Source of the DNA: Straminergon stramineum
Lineage: Eukaryota; Streptophyta; Bryopsida; Hypnales; Calliergonaceae
Reading direction: 5' to 3'
Assembly (NCBI GenBank): GCA_963920665.1
Contig: OY987269.1
Span: 19,842,501 to 19,906,500 of the forward strand
DNA: 64,000 nucleotides
In this document: positions 46,970 to 58,880 of the stretch, piece after piece
Position numbering within the stretch: the first letter of the stretch is position 1
Layout of the letters: each line of letters starts with the position of its first letter
Position numbers and translations under genes: made by a program
Notes under the pieces: generated by a model
Told to the model about the DNA's origin: nothing
Databases searched by the model: none
The model's input: only the letters and a program-made list of their open reading frames with translations

Positions 46970-49900
46970 TCAATCAGACTTTGTATTAGAAAACCGGCGG
47001 ATCCGTACAAGCTTACCCTGTTGGAAAACGGGATTGAAAGATTGCTGATGCACAAGAACTCCTAAAATGCCCACAGTCGCAGCAAAGAACACCACGCTTG
47101 CTGTCCATAGCTGGAAAAAAACATTCTGACCCCTGAATTCTAAAAGGTATGCCCAGCTTAGCCAATGCAGCTGCGCGGCTGTCCAGACAACCGTGCAAAC
47201 CACTCCGTTCTTCCAACTCAATCTACTCGCTGGAATGACGAGCGGCAGTAAGCAAAAGAACCACACGAAATACTGTGCAGTAATCACCTGTGCATACCCC
47301 CAAAAAATAACGGTACACGTGAGTAGATTGCCTTCCATCCACTGTCCTGTACTGATGTATTTTCATTGATAATGTTCCCAACTTGACATTAGTTAATCCA
47401 AAGTGAACTCTAGATAGAAATGCAAAATTTTCACACATCTACTACTATATGATCTGTCGTACATTTCTCAAAATATTCCTCAATATAATCCTCGTTGATT
47501 GAATATTTCAGAAATCCTTTCAACAATCCCAAAATGCCATGTCACAAAGCTACTCAAGACATAAAAATTCATTCTTTGGAATGACGCTAATGTTGCTTTT
47601 AACATGTCCCATAGGATACCATAATCTTCAAACCAGTCCTTAGTCTCTTCCCTCCGGATATACAAAACAAACGGCTCATTGTAAGTATATCTACCCTAAC
47701 CAGATAATATTATCCTCGAAACAATTTTTAAATCCTCAAAATGATTTTTTAACGGCTCTTTTTATGCACGGTAATCTCTAAATGCGGAGTATCTCTTAGT
47801 GCAATACTCCTAAATGAAAAAATAAAAACTGTATTCGACAATTACAAATAATTGTCCCCATGTACCTTGTTGAAAGCGACGAAAGCCACGGTTTGAGCGA
47901 AGAAACAGAACGGCAGGTCCTTGGCGAAGTAGTTCGCGAGCACGGATTGCACCCCCATTTGCGGCACAAACGCCAAGAGTCGCTCCAGCAACGAGAACCC
48001 CAGCGAATGATGCAGGTATACGTAGTAGAAGTAGATGGAGAAGTTGTGTCGTGGATCAGTGCGCGTGAAGTGGTACAGCAACGCTTCTCGCAGAAACTCC
48101 ATGCCGTAGAAGGAATAGCAGAGTCCCGTGAGCGCAAAGAACGTGCCTCCCGAAACGATCCCAAACACAATCCTCTCAGGATTCAACCATGGCACGGCGT
48201 CTCGCTTGTGGAATCTCGAAATGCCGGAGACCACGGAGGGGTAGTCGTCGTCCAGAAACAAGATGATGGGTATGGCGTAGATGATCGGGTAGATGCGGAA
48301 GTGAACCACGACGCCATACCAAATCGCCGCCTGCACCAGACGCCCTGTCGAAAATCGAAACACTGGAACATCAGTCACTGTCTTCTGGAGTTAAATATCG
48401 CCAGATTTCGACAACTTGTTTAGTTCAGCTGCAATTCTATAGAAAATTTTACGAGGAAATTGCGATTACTTAGCCAGATTTGCTGTAATGCGCCAGAAAT
48501 TGTAGTGTTGACACCAACATATCACAAACATAATGCGAAACTCGCCCAGAAATAGTAGCCTCAACCAAATTCTTAACGCCACACACCCCGATTATACGAG
48601 ACATTAGAAACGCTGTACTGGGGTTCGGAAAGAAAGAGTTCATGCAACCTATGATCTGACCTAATTTCACGGGGAAATTGCGATTACGTAACCAAATTAG
48701 ATGCCAATCGCCAGTAATTGTAGCGCAGAAACCAAAATATCACAAACACTATGCAAAACTCGCCTAGAATTGGTAGCCACAACCAAATTCTTGACGCCAC
48801 ACAACGATTATACGAGACATTAGAAATGCTGCGCTGGTGTTAGGAAAGAAAGAGAGGTCATGCAACCCATGATCTGATCTAATTTCACGGGGAAATTGCG
48901 ATTGCTTAGACAGATATGCTGTAACTCGCAAGAAACTGTAGTGCAAATACCACAATATCACTAACATTATGCCAAATTCCAGAATTGATAGCCACAACCA
49001 AAAATTCTTGACGCCACACACCGATTATACGAGACATTTGAAACGCTACGATGGGGTCAGGAAGGAAAGAGTTCATGCAACCCATGATCTGATCTAATTT
49101 CACGGGGAAATTGCGACTATTTAGCCAGAACTACTGTAAATCGCCAGAAATTGTAGTGCAGCTACCAACATATCACAAACATTGTGCGAAACTCGCCCAG
49201 AATTGGTAGCCGCAACCAAATCCTTGACGCTACACAGCGACTATACGAGAAAAGAAAACAGAAGAGGTCAGGAAAGTTGGAGTTCATGCAACCCATGATC
49301 AGACCTAATTGCGAGAAAGCGCGAAGTACCTGTCATGAGACATTTGAGGATCCAAAGGATGACGGCACAAACGAGCGCCTCGCAATTTCCGCGCGTCGCA
49401 ACGGCGAATGTGAACGGGTTGAAGAACCACAACGCGGCGCACACGACTCGGGCGTTCGCCGCCACGCCCCGGAGCTTCAGCACTTGGCTGATCAGAAGGC
49501 CCACCAACAGATCTGCAACATGGATCAGCAACTCTCAGTGGTTTGTCGATTCTTACAATGCTCGGTTGGAGACTAGCTTAGAAGGCTGAATCTCCACCAT
49601 GCTTCTAAAACTTGAAAATCAAGGAGGACACAAACCGGTGGATACTTTAAAACCCCATCCTCTGTCAATTTTCTAATTGAGGAAGGTGAGTCTCCATAGT
49701 TGGAAGTGAGTCACCAATCGTGAAGGTGAGTTCCAATTTTCAAAAGCGGAAGACTCGTTGAAGAATGCGAGTGCGAGATATAAAGAATTTCGTCCAACGA
49801 CGGAAGTGGATACTTTGAAACCTACTCGTAACCCTAAACCTTAAGGAGCTCCAGAGTGACGAGATCGGAGCATACAAGCAGCCGCGAACAAGAGTTTCCC

Positions 49901-50520
49901 CAGATGCGTTCCAACTTCCAAACTCACAAGACTCGTTGAAGAATTGCGAGTGCGACACACGGCGAGTGTTTTCCAACGATGGAAGAGGATAATTCTGAAA
50001 CCTACTAGTAACCCTAAACCTTTAGGAGCTGCAGAGTGAGGAGATCGGAGCATACCAGCAGCCCCGAACAAGAGTTTGCCCAAGATGAGTGCCAATTTCC
50101 AAACTCGGAAGACTCCTTGAAGAATGCGATTGCGGCAAATGGCAAGTTCAGTCCAACGATGGAAGAGATAACCAGACACCTACTCCTAGCCCAAAACCGT
50201 AAAGGATTTGCGGAGTGAGGAGATCGGAGCATACCAGCAGCTGCGAACAAGAGTTTGCCCCAGCATCGATGCAGCACCACGTTGGGCACGAGCGCGAGGG
50301 CCAGTAGCGGTGAATAGCGGTACGTATCCCTCTCGAACGGTGACTTCCCTTCCACGATCAACCGCGCCGCATCGGAAAACACCGTGTAGTCGATGTCGGT
50401 GTAGGGCACCTCCATGTGCGAATCCTGCCATTCTCCGTAGACGATCAACCCCGCTCGCAGCATGGCCGCGAAGAACACCACCGCTCCCAAGTTGTGAGCA
50501 CCATCTCCAGCTCGCCCCAT
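46970..50520 (-). CDS. PIGM: GPI mannosyltransferase I, PIG-M
   Basis: Exons in transcription order: 50520-50235, 49512-49330, 48344-47866 and 47287-46970; 421 residues, matching the usual length of PIG-M. It is the ER-membrane catalytic subunit that adds the first alpha-1,4 mannose from dolichol-phosphate-mannose to the GPI anchor precursor. The N-terminus has one membrane segment followed by the lumenal DxD motif in [15 protein letters not shown] (about residues 37-51). [63 protein letters not shown] and [16 protein letters not shown] are diagnostic. All splice phases close. Introns 1 and 2 are expanded by tandem repeats. It lies tail to head with POP1, about 0.5 kb downstream of it. Confidence 0.96.
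48440..49320 (-). repeat. Four tandem units (about 217 bp) in PIG-M intron 2
   Basis: The landmark AAATTGCGA starts at 48457, 48675, 48893 and 49108 (spacing 218, 218 and 215). Each unit holds 'atatcacaaac', 'tagcc(t/a)caaccaaattct', 'cgattatacgagacatt' and 'agttcatgcaacccatgatctga'. The array fills nearly the whole intron. Confidence 0.9.
49730..50265 (-). repeat. 180-bp tandem repeat spanning PIG-M exon 1/intron 1
   Basis: GAGATCGGAGCATAC occurs at 49861, 50041 and 50220 (spacing 180 and 179), with a further partial unit to the left. The unit nearest exon 1 includes the last roughly 30 coding bases (…GKLLFAAA) and its 5' splice site. The other two carry close copies of that coding end and splice site inside the intron. 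Confidence 0.9.
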
Positions 50521-51033
50521 CCCGCTTCAGCTTCAGTACTGTCTCGCCTGGAGAGTTTCTGCCCCAGATCGTTTAAGGATGGCGATAACAACCATTAATA
50601 GGGCGCCCCTGCAATTCTCTGCTTTCATCATCCATGTCAGAATTTTGGCTCGATCTGGTGACGAAGCCTCGTAAAAGAGATGGTGCTGCCGATTAGGGTT
50701 TGGTGCGCAATGCTGGGTTGATCGTCTTCTCCGTGGCTGCAATGTGTGCTTACTGTGATCACTTGATGGAGAGCTTTCGGATTGACATCATGAATTGACA
50801 TTGTGAAGAGTTTAAGAGATACAAACTACGTAAGTGATGCAAAGGCGACCAACAACTCAAACACAAGGGGAAATGTGAAATAAAGTCTGATTATCAGGTG
50901 ATTTGGAGAGCAGACGGTTCAAATTCCTCTGCTCCATAGGTCAAAATTTATGTCGAACATGTACAGTGGTTGGGTTTGTATGACCCAGTATACGTCCTAA
51001 GATTCCTGCAAACTACGAGATGCGATGTAAGAA
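50521..51033. other. Intergenic region between POP1 and PIG-M
   Basis: This is the PIG-M promoter side and POP1 3' flank. A tRNA-like T-arm (GACGGTTCAAATTCC, about 50914) is the only notable word; no tRNA fold could be built. Confidence 0.45.
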
Positions 51034-54000
51034 TCATTCAAGATCATCGCTAGTCTCAGCTACAATTGAAGCTAATGCTGGGCGATACATAGACGAGAAT
51101 TTGTTGCGGACAAGTAAGAATATTTCGGAGGTGATGCTGGGCCACCGCTTGTCAGTCAACTGCCTCGCTCTCAAAACGTCTAGAGCAGCAACTTCGCTGA
51201 TTCCAATCGCTTCAATGGATGCACTGCACCAATCAACCGAGCTTAGACATTAATTGGAATCTGTGAATCTAAAGGGACAAGTTGAATTCGACTCACTAGT
51301 TGTACTTCGACCAGCTAGATCCAAGTGGAGGGAGATTATGAACTTTGAAGAAATGCAGACACAGAATCGGCAATACCGGTAAACACTATTCTTGCCAATT
51401 CAGTACGAATGTTACTAGCACACAATAAAAGCTTCATGCATCAAGTTTACCTTCCTCTAACCGAAGCAGATGTTATGATTCCTATTGCAACTCGCAAGCT
51501 GCAACTTTCGGATCTCAGCTCAGGCATATCGGTATGGCAGGATGTGCTCCAAGATTGCTGGACCTGTTTGAAGCGCCGATCTTCAAAACCTTGCCACCTC
51601 GGGGACCTGGCACACAAAATGCGCAAGGCATTAAATGATTAATCAAATGAGTTACAAAATTGTCTAATTGATAATAACATAATAACCCTGGAAAGACGAG
51701 GCCTATGAGTGCAAGGTAGACAACCAAAAATTATCGTATTCCTGGATGAATAGGTGCATTCTTCGTTTCTACAATTACCCAGACACTTTGACTGCAGCAC
51801 AGAAATTAGGGGGCCTCAAAGGGGGGATGAATTTTGACCATCTGCTGAATTTTGAGCATCTGCTGAACTTTGAGAATCTCTTCTGGGAACGTGATTGGTT
51901 CCCCTCAAAAGGAAGTCAAAACTAGGTATTCGACTTCCCCCCCTTCAAAACCCAATTCTGGCGACTGGCGGGCCAGGGGAATTGCCCCTATTTTGTGCTG
52001 CGCTAATTTTGTATTTCACCACCTCTAATACCTTATTCGGAGCCGCTTATCATGGGTGGCAAATAAAAAATTTCAGTGTTTTCCCCAGGGGTAATGAGGG
52101 GCAATAAGGGAGTCAATCCCCCTGGCCCGACCGGCGCCCACTATTGATCATAAATAAGTTCTCTTCACAATCTACAGTACATTACAGGTTCCTCTTATTT
52201 TACAGAAAAAGAACATGTTTAAAAAAATTCATAAAAGAGGCTCTGACAAGGACAACTTACGAGCAAAAATAGGAGTCGACGTCAGATAGCAGAGGCAAAT
52301 AGATGATGGCTCCTTCATCGAAGACTCCTTTTCGAGGAGCATGAATCAGCACCCTGACGAGGCAACCTTTCTTTAGCAACTCCGTGCTGCCATCGTCAGC
52401 CAGTTCTGAAGATAGACCATTCGAAAGAAGTTTCTCACTAGATTTCCGTAATAATGGCAGGTCAGGAATGCTACAGTCCCTTAGAATCTTATGCAAAGTC
52501 TGCCGAGTGCGTGCCACGAACATAGACGACTCTCCAGAGCCGCCACCATTTGATACCATGTGATCCTTGATCACAGCGACGTCCTGCAACAAGAGTCCCG
52601 AGATGCATGAAAATAGTACTCCTCAAGCAATGAAATCTTCTTTTCATTCGTGCCCACCACCACCACCAAAAGTACTCATCGGAAAAAAGCCCCCCATTGC
52701 ATCAGTACTGTTGCAGTACTGTTGCGATGGTTGAACAGTCCAATATGGAAATTGGACTGTCGCAATACTGTAAATAGTATTGCAACAGTACATTTCAGTA
52801 CATTTTCTGTAGATTTGCTGAAAATGTACTACTGCAGAACTATTGCAATTCTGTTGCAGTATTACAACAGTCCAATTTCAATATTGGACTGTTCAACCAT
52901 TGCAACAGTACTGATGCAATGGGGGGTTAGTTTCCTGATGTACCATCTTGCTGGAGGGTAAGGAATAACAGTAATCAACCCTAAATTGGGTTTAAGGCTA
53001 AGGTGCTCTAAACCCTATATCAGCATCAAGTAAAACTGGATAGTTGTCCGTCACTTGCAAGTATTTCTGACCTCAGGCTCTTCCTGAGTACTCCGTATCC
53101 AGAAAACCTTACATACCTCCAAATCAGCAGCTGAACCGTCACGTTTCTTCTCCTGCCCCTCATCGGTGATTGCCACGGGCCGGGAAGTAAAACTAGGGTC
53201 CGGCTCCGGAGAAAGTCCTCCATGCAACTCGACAATATTAACGTATCTTTGTCTCTCTTGCACAACTGCCACGGGAGCAATACTGCAATCGCCTCCTACG
53301 TCATTAGCAATCATCTGAGCTGTAAGATCCTTTGGGGACGAAGAGATAAGGGCTTCATTTGAGAGCTCTCTTAAATCCATTACAGAATTTCCGGTCATTG
53401 CCACAACTGATACCCCTACTCCAGAAACGGCCATTTGGACATATTGAGCAGAGCTGCAAATGTTTAGCTGCACCGAAGGTGCTTCAGAGTCAGCCGAGAG
53501 AGCAGCAAGCCCGCTATCAGTTGTCTTGCTTGGATCTGTATCGGAATCTGCAGCCACTGCACCACAAAATATGTCTGCTTCAAAACCTGCCCTTGAAAAA
53601 GATGGAGCTATGATGCGATTCCCTGAAGCCAACCGGGACGCTTCATGTACAAATTCCCAGCCTAGAACCTCGCTCTTCCAAAGGCCTCTTTTAGAAGGGG
53701 GTTTCCGATTGTAGGTTTCTTGATATTCTGCAGATTTCTCGGCCATAAGCTGGTCGTAGGAGTAACAGTCTGGGTAATCGTGAGGGAACGATGGAAGCTT
53801 GGCCTGTGAAATTCGAGGAGGTAAAGGTTCAGAATAAAATATTATATAAATATAAAGCCAAAGTGAACATTGCTCTCTGAATCTTTGTGAATGACCAACA
53901 CAATTGAGACGGCTCTAGACATGTCTACAAGCTTTCAAGCATACGGGGAATCCACCAACTCGGAATCGTACAACCAACTGATAAAGAGATGAAACCAGAA

Positions 54001-55319
54001 GCAAGAACATGAGAACTTCACCTAACAAATGTGAACAAAAGAAAGATCATGAGCAGACCACCTATCAGATCGTAAATAAGAGAAAAGGATGGCACTAAGA
54101 AGACTCGTACATCTGTTTGTATCCAATGCCGCTCTCGTAGTCCAATAACATGACCTCCTGCAAATACCAACGGTACCCAAAAAGCCCGCACCCATCCTAT
54201 TGGCAGTAGAAGTGAAATTCTGCACACCCCTACAATACGTTAAGATTTAAATAAACACACGACTCGGACACAATATGGACGAAACAAGATAACAGCTTTA
54301 AAATATCGCTGACACTGCCATTATTCTCTCCATTATCCCAAACTTCTGAGGGTAGTACCGGTTTCAAGTAAGAAGACGTACCCGCAATGCTCATGTTTTA
54401 ATACCATGATAGAGCACTTGGAATTTCCAATTTTAGCATTTCGCTCCTCTTGAGAGTCTTCACTTCTGTCGTTGAGTTGGATGTAGGACAGACGCTTCTT
54501 GTGCCGTCTAATGCTCAAATCCTTCTCACTCAAAGGCATCACTACGCTTTCTTGCCTTGCCGGGCCTGACCGACCCCAAATATCGGAACTATCTAAAACG
54601 TTCAACTGGTTGAAAGGCGAAGGACGTTCGAGTTTCTGACCCACAGGATCCATGGCGTCCACTCCATTTCCATCACAACCTGCATCTAAGATAACTGATG
54701 GTTCGAACGTCGTATCTGAGCCAGGTCGAAACCTAGGATCCCACACCTCCAATTCAACAACCGCACCCGCAGGAAATTGATCATTATTTTCGAGAAACTT
54801 AGAAAATACAGCATCCACGCCACCATCTTGTGTTGCCGAGCTGCCAAAACAACTAACAAATTTAGAACATTAATCATCTCTACTGAAACCAGAGTCCGTA
54901 AAAAATCTGATATGGCCTCAGCAAATCACGCTTTCTAGTATGGCATCTTGACAAATAGGAACTTAAAGAAAGGTTTCAAATTTTAATATGCAAGATATTT
55001 GATGTCCGATGTACTGGCCTCATTACACTAATAGTAGGGGAAAACAACGCTGGACAACAGACCTGGCAACAGGGTGGAGCACTTTCTGGAGGACGGAAAT
55101 TGCTTTACTCCCTAATAGGTCAAGACGCCCAAATTGACCCTTCCTCGACCAGCATTGCAGCTTATCCTTGTCATGAATACCCTGGTAAAATACGAAGTGA
55201 TAAGTGGTTGCAAGTAAAAGTAAATCGCAAGGGTCACTTCAACATTCATCCACCGTACCAGTGACCAACTTTAGATATCTACATTATGATATTATATCAC
55301 TGTAATATCCTCAAAAAGG

Positions 55320-55361
<42 letters not shown>

Positions 55362-57373
55362 GTAACAAAGGTAGTTTTGGGAGATAATCTATCCAAACCT
55401 ACAACACTTTTATTTTGACGACGAACTACAAAACAAATTACGATGCTGCAAAATCTCGAATTATATCTCCCAAACCGTGCAAAATGCTCTATCTTCAGCA
55501 GTAACGATCGTGAATTACTAGAGCCAATCCAACAAGGGAAGCATGCTTTCACAACTCAATGCAACCTTATCTACTCATCGTCAAGAAACTCAAGTATAAA
55601 TGACACAGGTGCAGGCACTATCCTAGTTATAAAAGAGTTAGTTTCCGACTCGTTTAGAGAGCGATTGAGAAGCAGCTAGAGATGGAAAAATAGAGCACCT
55701 GACTTTGACACAAAAGCTGGAGACAAGACAAGGCTTCTTCAAAAGCTCCAGCGTGCACCCAGAGCCATATCCTTCGCTCCCCAGCTGCATTTGATTCGCG
55801 ACGCCATATGTATGTAACCGGCGCAATTGCTCCGCGAGGAGACCTACCCAAGTGATGTAACTGCAACCGAACATGATAGTTAGCGAAATTAATGAACGTC
55901 CAAACAAAGAGCCCACAATAAAGATTTCTTCTAAAGAATGATATCAGTAATAGCCAAAGGGCAGGACCTGAGGAAGCATCTGACAACCTTTCGAAATGAG
56001 TAGATATCGAAGACACAACTTGTACGCTTCTGCTCTCAAATATCTCCAAAAAAATTATTGCAACAACGCCTTACCATAGCTTTTCCATACTCTGCCCCGC
56101 TACACACGGATTGATCTTTTTGTGACATCAATTCGACAGATCTTGGCGGCGCTGGCTCTAATACCAACTGCAAAGCTTCTGTGATAGATTTCTGGTTACC
56201 CACGATTCGATGAAACCAGAGGTTAGTCTCGACATCGACAGGACACTGCACAAATGAATATAAGAGTAGTGTGCACGCTCTCAAACTTCTTACAGCATTC
56301 AAGAAGATATCACCAATTAAACTGCCAAATACGGGTAGTCGATATTTCTTTGTTTTCAACTCCAGCAGCGTTTCCACTAGGAGCTTCAATCAAAGAGCAG
56401 CACCGTGTGTACATAAGATGGAGCGTCAATTCTTCCCAGATGCACGTACAGACCATTCCAAATGACACTTGAGAGCTAGAGATTAAACTTACCCAACTAC
56501 CTTCAAGCTCGATGGCAGAATAGAAGCTGGCATCGTGCAGAACAGCAGCCTCATTCTTCCACCTAATGACTGCACGTGAACCTCGACCTCTGCTCTTACA
56601 TCAGCCAGAAAAAAACTGAGGATCCAAATGCCATAAATGAGCACGTCCACGTGCATTAACACCAAAGATAAGGGTTTAAACTTCTGAAAAAACCCTCTGC
56701 ATAACAAACGTCCCAAATTACAAGCATACTGCAATTCTCTAAATGATACACCTTCTGAGGCAGTGCAAAAAAAGGCATTAAAATTCATATTCGCAAATTT
56801 AATGCGAAGCTTAAACAGTGACAAAGATAATGCAAACGTCGAAAAACCCTGAACCCTGTACCGACAAGCTTCTCACCTTCCGGGGAGCCCCTCTGCAAGC
56901 CAGTGGCCCCAAATTTTTGTCATTGTGAAACGCTTTGCATGCCAAACATGAGTAACCAGCCGCTGCGTTCCATCTCTGGAGCAACCACCTCCCCCTTTCT
57001 CATCTCCTTTCAGCTCGATTTTTCTCCGTACACGCCTACAAGGCGGCCTCTTCGCAGTCACCGCAACTTCGTCGCCCCCAATATCCGCTACTCCAGCCTC
57101 AGCATCGGTCGCCGACACTGGCACCTCATCCGAAGCCACACGCTTCCTCTTCTTCTCCTTCCTTTGCCAAAAAAACGACGCACGACGATTGTGGCTCGTC
57201 GTTCGTCTCCGCAGACAACGGGGAATTGCAACCCCAGCCTCATTACCATCCTGCGCCTTCTTGTCTTTCAACGCAGCGTGCAGAGATTGCACGTCCACCC
57301 CTCGTGCATTGGCAAACTGCTGTACGTTTAACGTCCTCGGAGCTCCCACATGACGACTGCCCCCTCCAGACAT
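51034..57373 (-). CDS. POP1: RNase P/MRP subunit POP1
   Basis: Eleven coding exons in transcription order: 57373-56877, 56589-56493, 56245-56075, 55860-55699, 55181-55063, 54840-54382, 54219-54111, 53803-53117, 52583-52261, 51606-51451 and 51223-51034; 989 residues. POP1 is the large protein of nuclear RNase P and RNase MRP (tRNA 5' and pre-rRNA processing). The N-terminal POP1 domain shows RRTTSHN, RRKIEL and THVWHAKRFTMTKIWG. Then come DASFYSAIELEG, HHLGRSPRGAIAPVTYIWR and GQFGRLDLLGSKA. The POPLD-like block starts near residue 503 (LLLPIGWVRAFWVPLVFAGG) and runs to FPHDYPDC. The C-terminal RNA-binding part has KKGCLVRVLIHAPRKGVFDE, LRVAIGIITSASVRG and EIFLLVRNKFSSMYRPALAS. Exon 8 adds a long low-similarity insert rich in Ser, Val and Ala. 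An acceptor 14 bp before the ATG implies a 5' UTR intron. Intron 8 holds a large foldback, and intron 4 a run of about 40 A. Confidence 0.95.
52671..52944. mobile_element. Foldback (hairpin) element in POP1 intron 8
   Basis: CCCCCCATTGCATCAGTACT (from 52690) is mirrored by its complement ending at 52926. The symmetry extends outward to GTAC at both ends and inward almost to the centre, so the whole 274 bp can form a near-continuous hairpin. The left arm has an extra 'gtactgttgca' copy. It is non-coding. Confidence 0.85.
55318..55360. repeat. Poly(A) run in POP1 intron 4
   Basis: An uninterrupted stretch of about 40 A on the plus strand. It could be a retroposed tail or simple slippage; no adjacent SINE is recognised. 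Confidence 0.9.
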
Positions 57374-58631
57374 GCTAAGTTCATCCCTGCACAACATCAA
57401 ATCCACCCACTCAGAGAAAGAGAAACAGAGCATTAAGAATTTACTCAAAAATATCCACACACAGCAACCTAATTCCCTTTCACACCACTCTAAAATCACA
57501 AAGTGCAAGAGCTTATTATCTGCGGGTATAGGAAAGCCTTGTTTACAGATTGAATGCCTAGCAGGCCGTACCAGTAGGACATTTCATATCGCACGGAGCA
57601 ACAACAAAATTCTATAATCCACACAATGAAACCTTGAGGTATGTGACGCACGTCAAGGAAATCAAGAGTCAAGTAAATAAGGGCAAGTATTCTGCGTTCA
57701 TGTCGGAGCTCGCAATGAGCTGGCAACGGAGCAAGTATTCTGCGGGCAAAAGAACGCCTTGCCAGCACATTGACCATACGGGAGGCTCGCCTGTTGTTTT
57801 ACCAGCTAAGGATTTACTCGACAGTCCATGAAATCATGCGGACGGATACCACCACTAGACATTGGTACCATGCGATACATTTCTTCTACTGTATGTTCAA
57901 ATTCCTTCGCAGAGGACTTCAAGATATCAATTTTCATCACCAGAGTATGGTATGCTAACAAGTTCGTCAAATTCCGAAACGCACTGTCCCGAATTGTTAA
58001 CTCACACTGAAAATTAGGTCAAGCAATTGTTCTTCTAGTAGTTCCACGGAATTGTTCTTGAATGCCAGTAGAACTACGTCTCAGTTTCACAAGGCAAAAG
58101 TAACTAAATCAGGTAGCTGAATTAGAACAAATCTATTAGCTAGAACAAAAGCTGAAAGAAAAAAAAGAAAGACCCATATCAGCAAAGAGCAAGAATCTAT
58201 CCAAAGAACAAATAGCTTGCACCCTCAGCTTGTAAACCTCAGCGATGTCATCTCTATACGAATAAAGGTTTCGAGCATTGGGGGATTCCGTTAGGAAGGA
58301 AACAGAACAGAAACTCTCTTTCCGAGCTTAATTTCGTCGCGATAGTCCAATTCTTAAACCCTAAAAAACGATATTAACCGATATTTTCAAAAGATGCAAT
58401 CACGAAAGTATGTCCGCGACCTAATTACGGAATGCAGAGTATTCACCTTCAAGCAAAGCAACCTTCCACGACGAACAAATTTCGTCGCAGATGAGAATTG
58501 TAGTTGAGAATTTCTACCTAAGCGATCCCAACTTGACGATCAATGCCGGGATTCCGAAACCCTAATTAGACTCTGTTTACTCCTTATCACTGTTGATTTC
58601 TCTTTCGTTTCCGCTTCTTTTTCTTTCTCTA
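57374..58631 (-). promoter_or_regulatory. POP1 5' untranslated region, leader intron and promoter
   Basis: On the minus strand 'gatgttgtgcag' just before GGATGAACTTAGC-ATG is a good 3' splice site. A candidate donor 'cgcttag|gtagaa' lies at about 58518, so a leader intron of roughly 1.1 kb is likely. The region contains small duplications around 'agtattctgcg' (57680-57745). No separate gene is called. Confidence 0.5.
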
Positions 58632-58880
58632 CACTCAATAGTGAAATTAGGTTGCCTTAACAATTAGGTTGCCTTACCCTTCAAAAATCACTTTACAAGC
58701 CATCAAAGTCAACAAATATTGCTACAAACTTTTCCATTTGTATACATGGAGGTTTATGAGTCCCAATTACAACAATATCTAATTCAAAAGTAGTGCATTC
58801 TTATATAATACCTATAAATATTTATATAGTGTCAAATGTCAAGAAATTAGTGTGTGGCAACCTAATTTCACTATTTAGTG
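58632..58880. mobile_element. 249-bp inverted-repeat MITE, copy 2
   Basis: The ends are CACTCAATAGTGAAATTAGG and, from the right, CACTAAATAGTGAAATTAGG. It is collinear with the copy at 14331-14579 and of identical length. It lies directly beyond the presumed POP1 leader exon. Confidence 0.75.

Noticed and set aside
47860..48423. 187-residue open frame on the plus strand
   Set aside because: It is the exact antisense of PIG-M exon 3 and its splice region, rich in charged shadow residues, with no domain or splice logic.
50014..50520. 168-residue continuous frame from the PIG-M start
   Set aside because: It reads through the exon 1 donor into intron 1 repeats. The PIG-M family alignment requires splicing at 50235 to reach [12 protein letters not shown].
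50890..50940. tRNA-like T-arm GACGGTTCAAATTCC
   Set aside because: Only a hairpin is present; D-arm, anticodon arm and acceptor pairing are absent.
54220..54230. Alternative 3' splice site of POP1 exon 7 at 54229
   Set aside because: It breaks the reading frame with exon 6. The acceptor ending at 54220 restores the phase and the ISLLLPIGWVRAFW motif.
57496..57777. Minus-strand 93-residue frame upstream of POP1
   Set aside because: It lies in the presumed leader intron, has no domain, and overlaps small local duplications.
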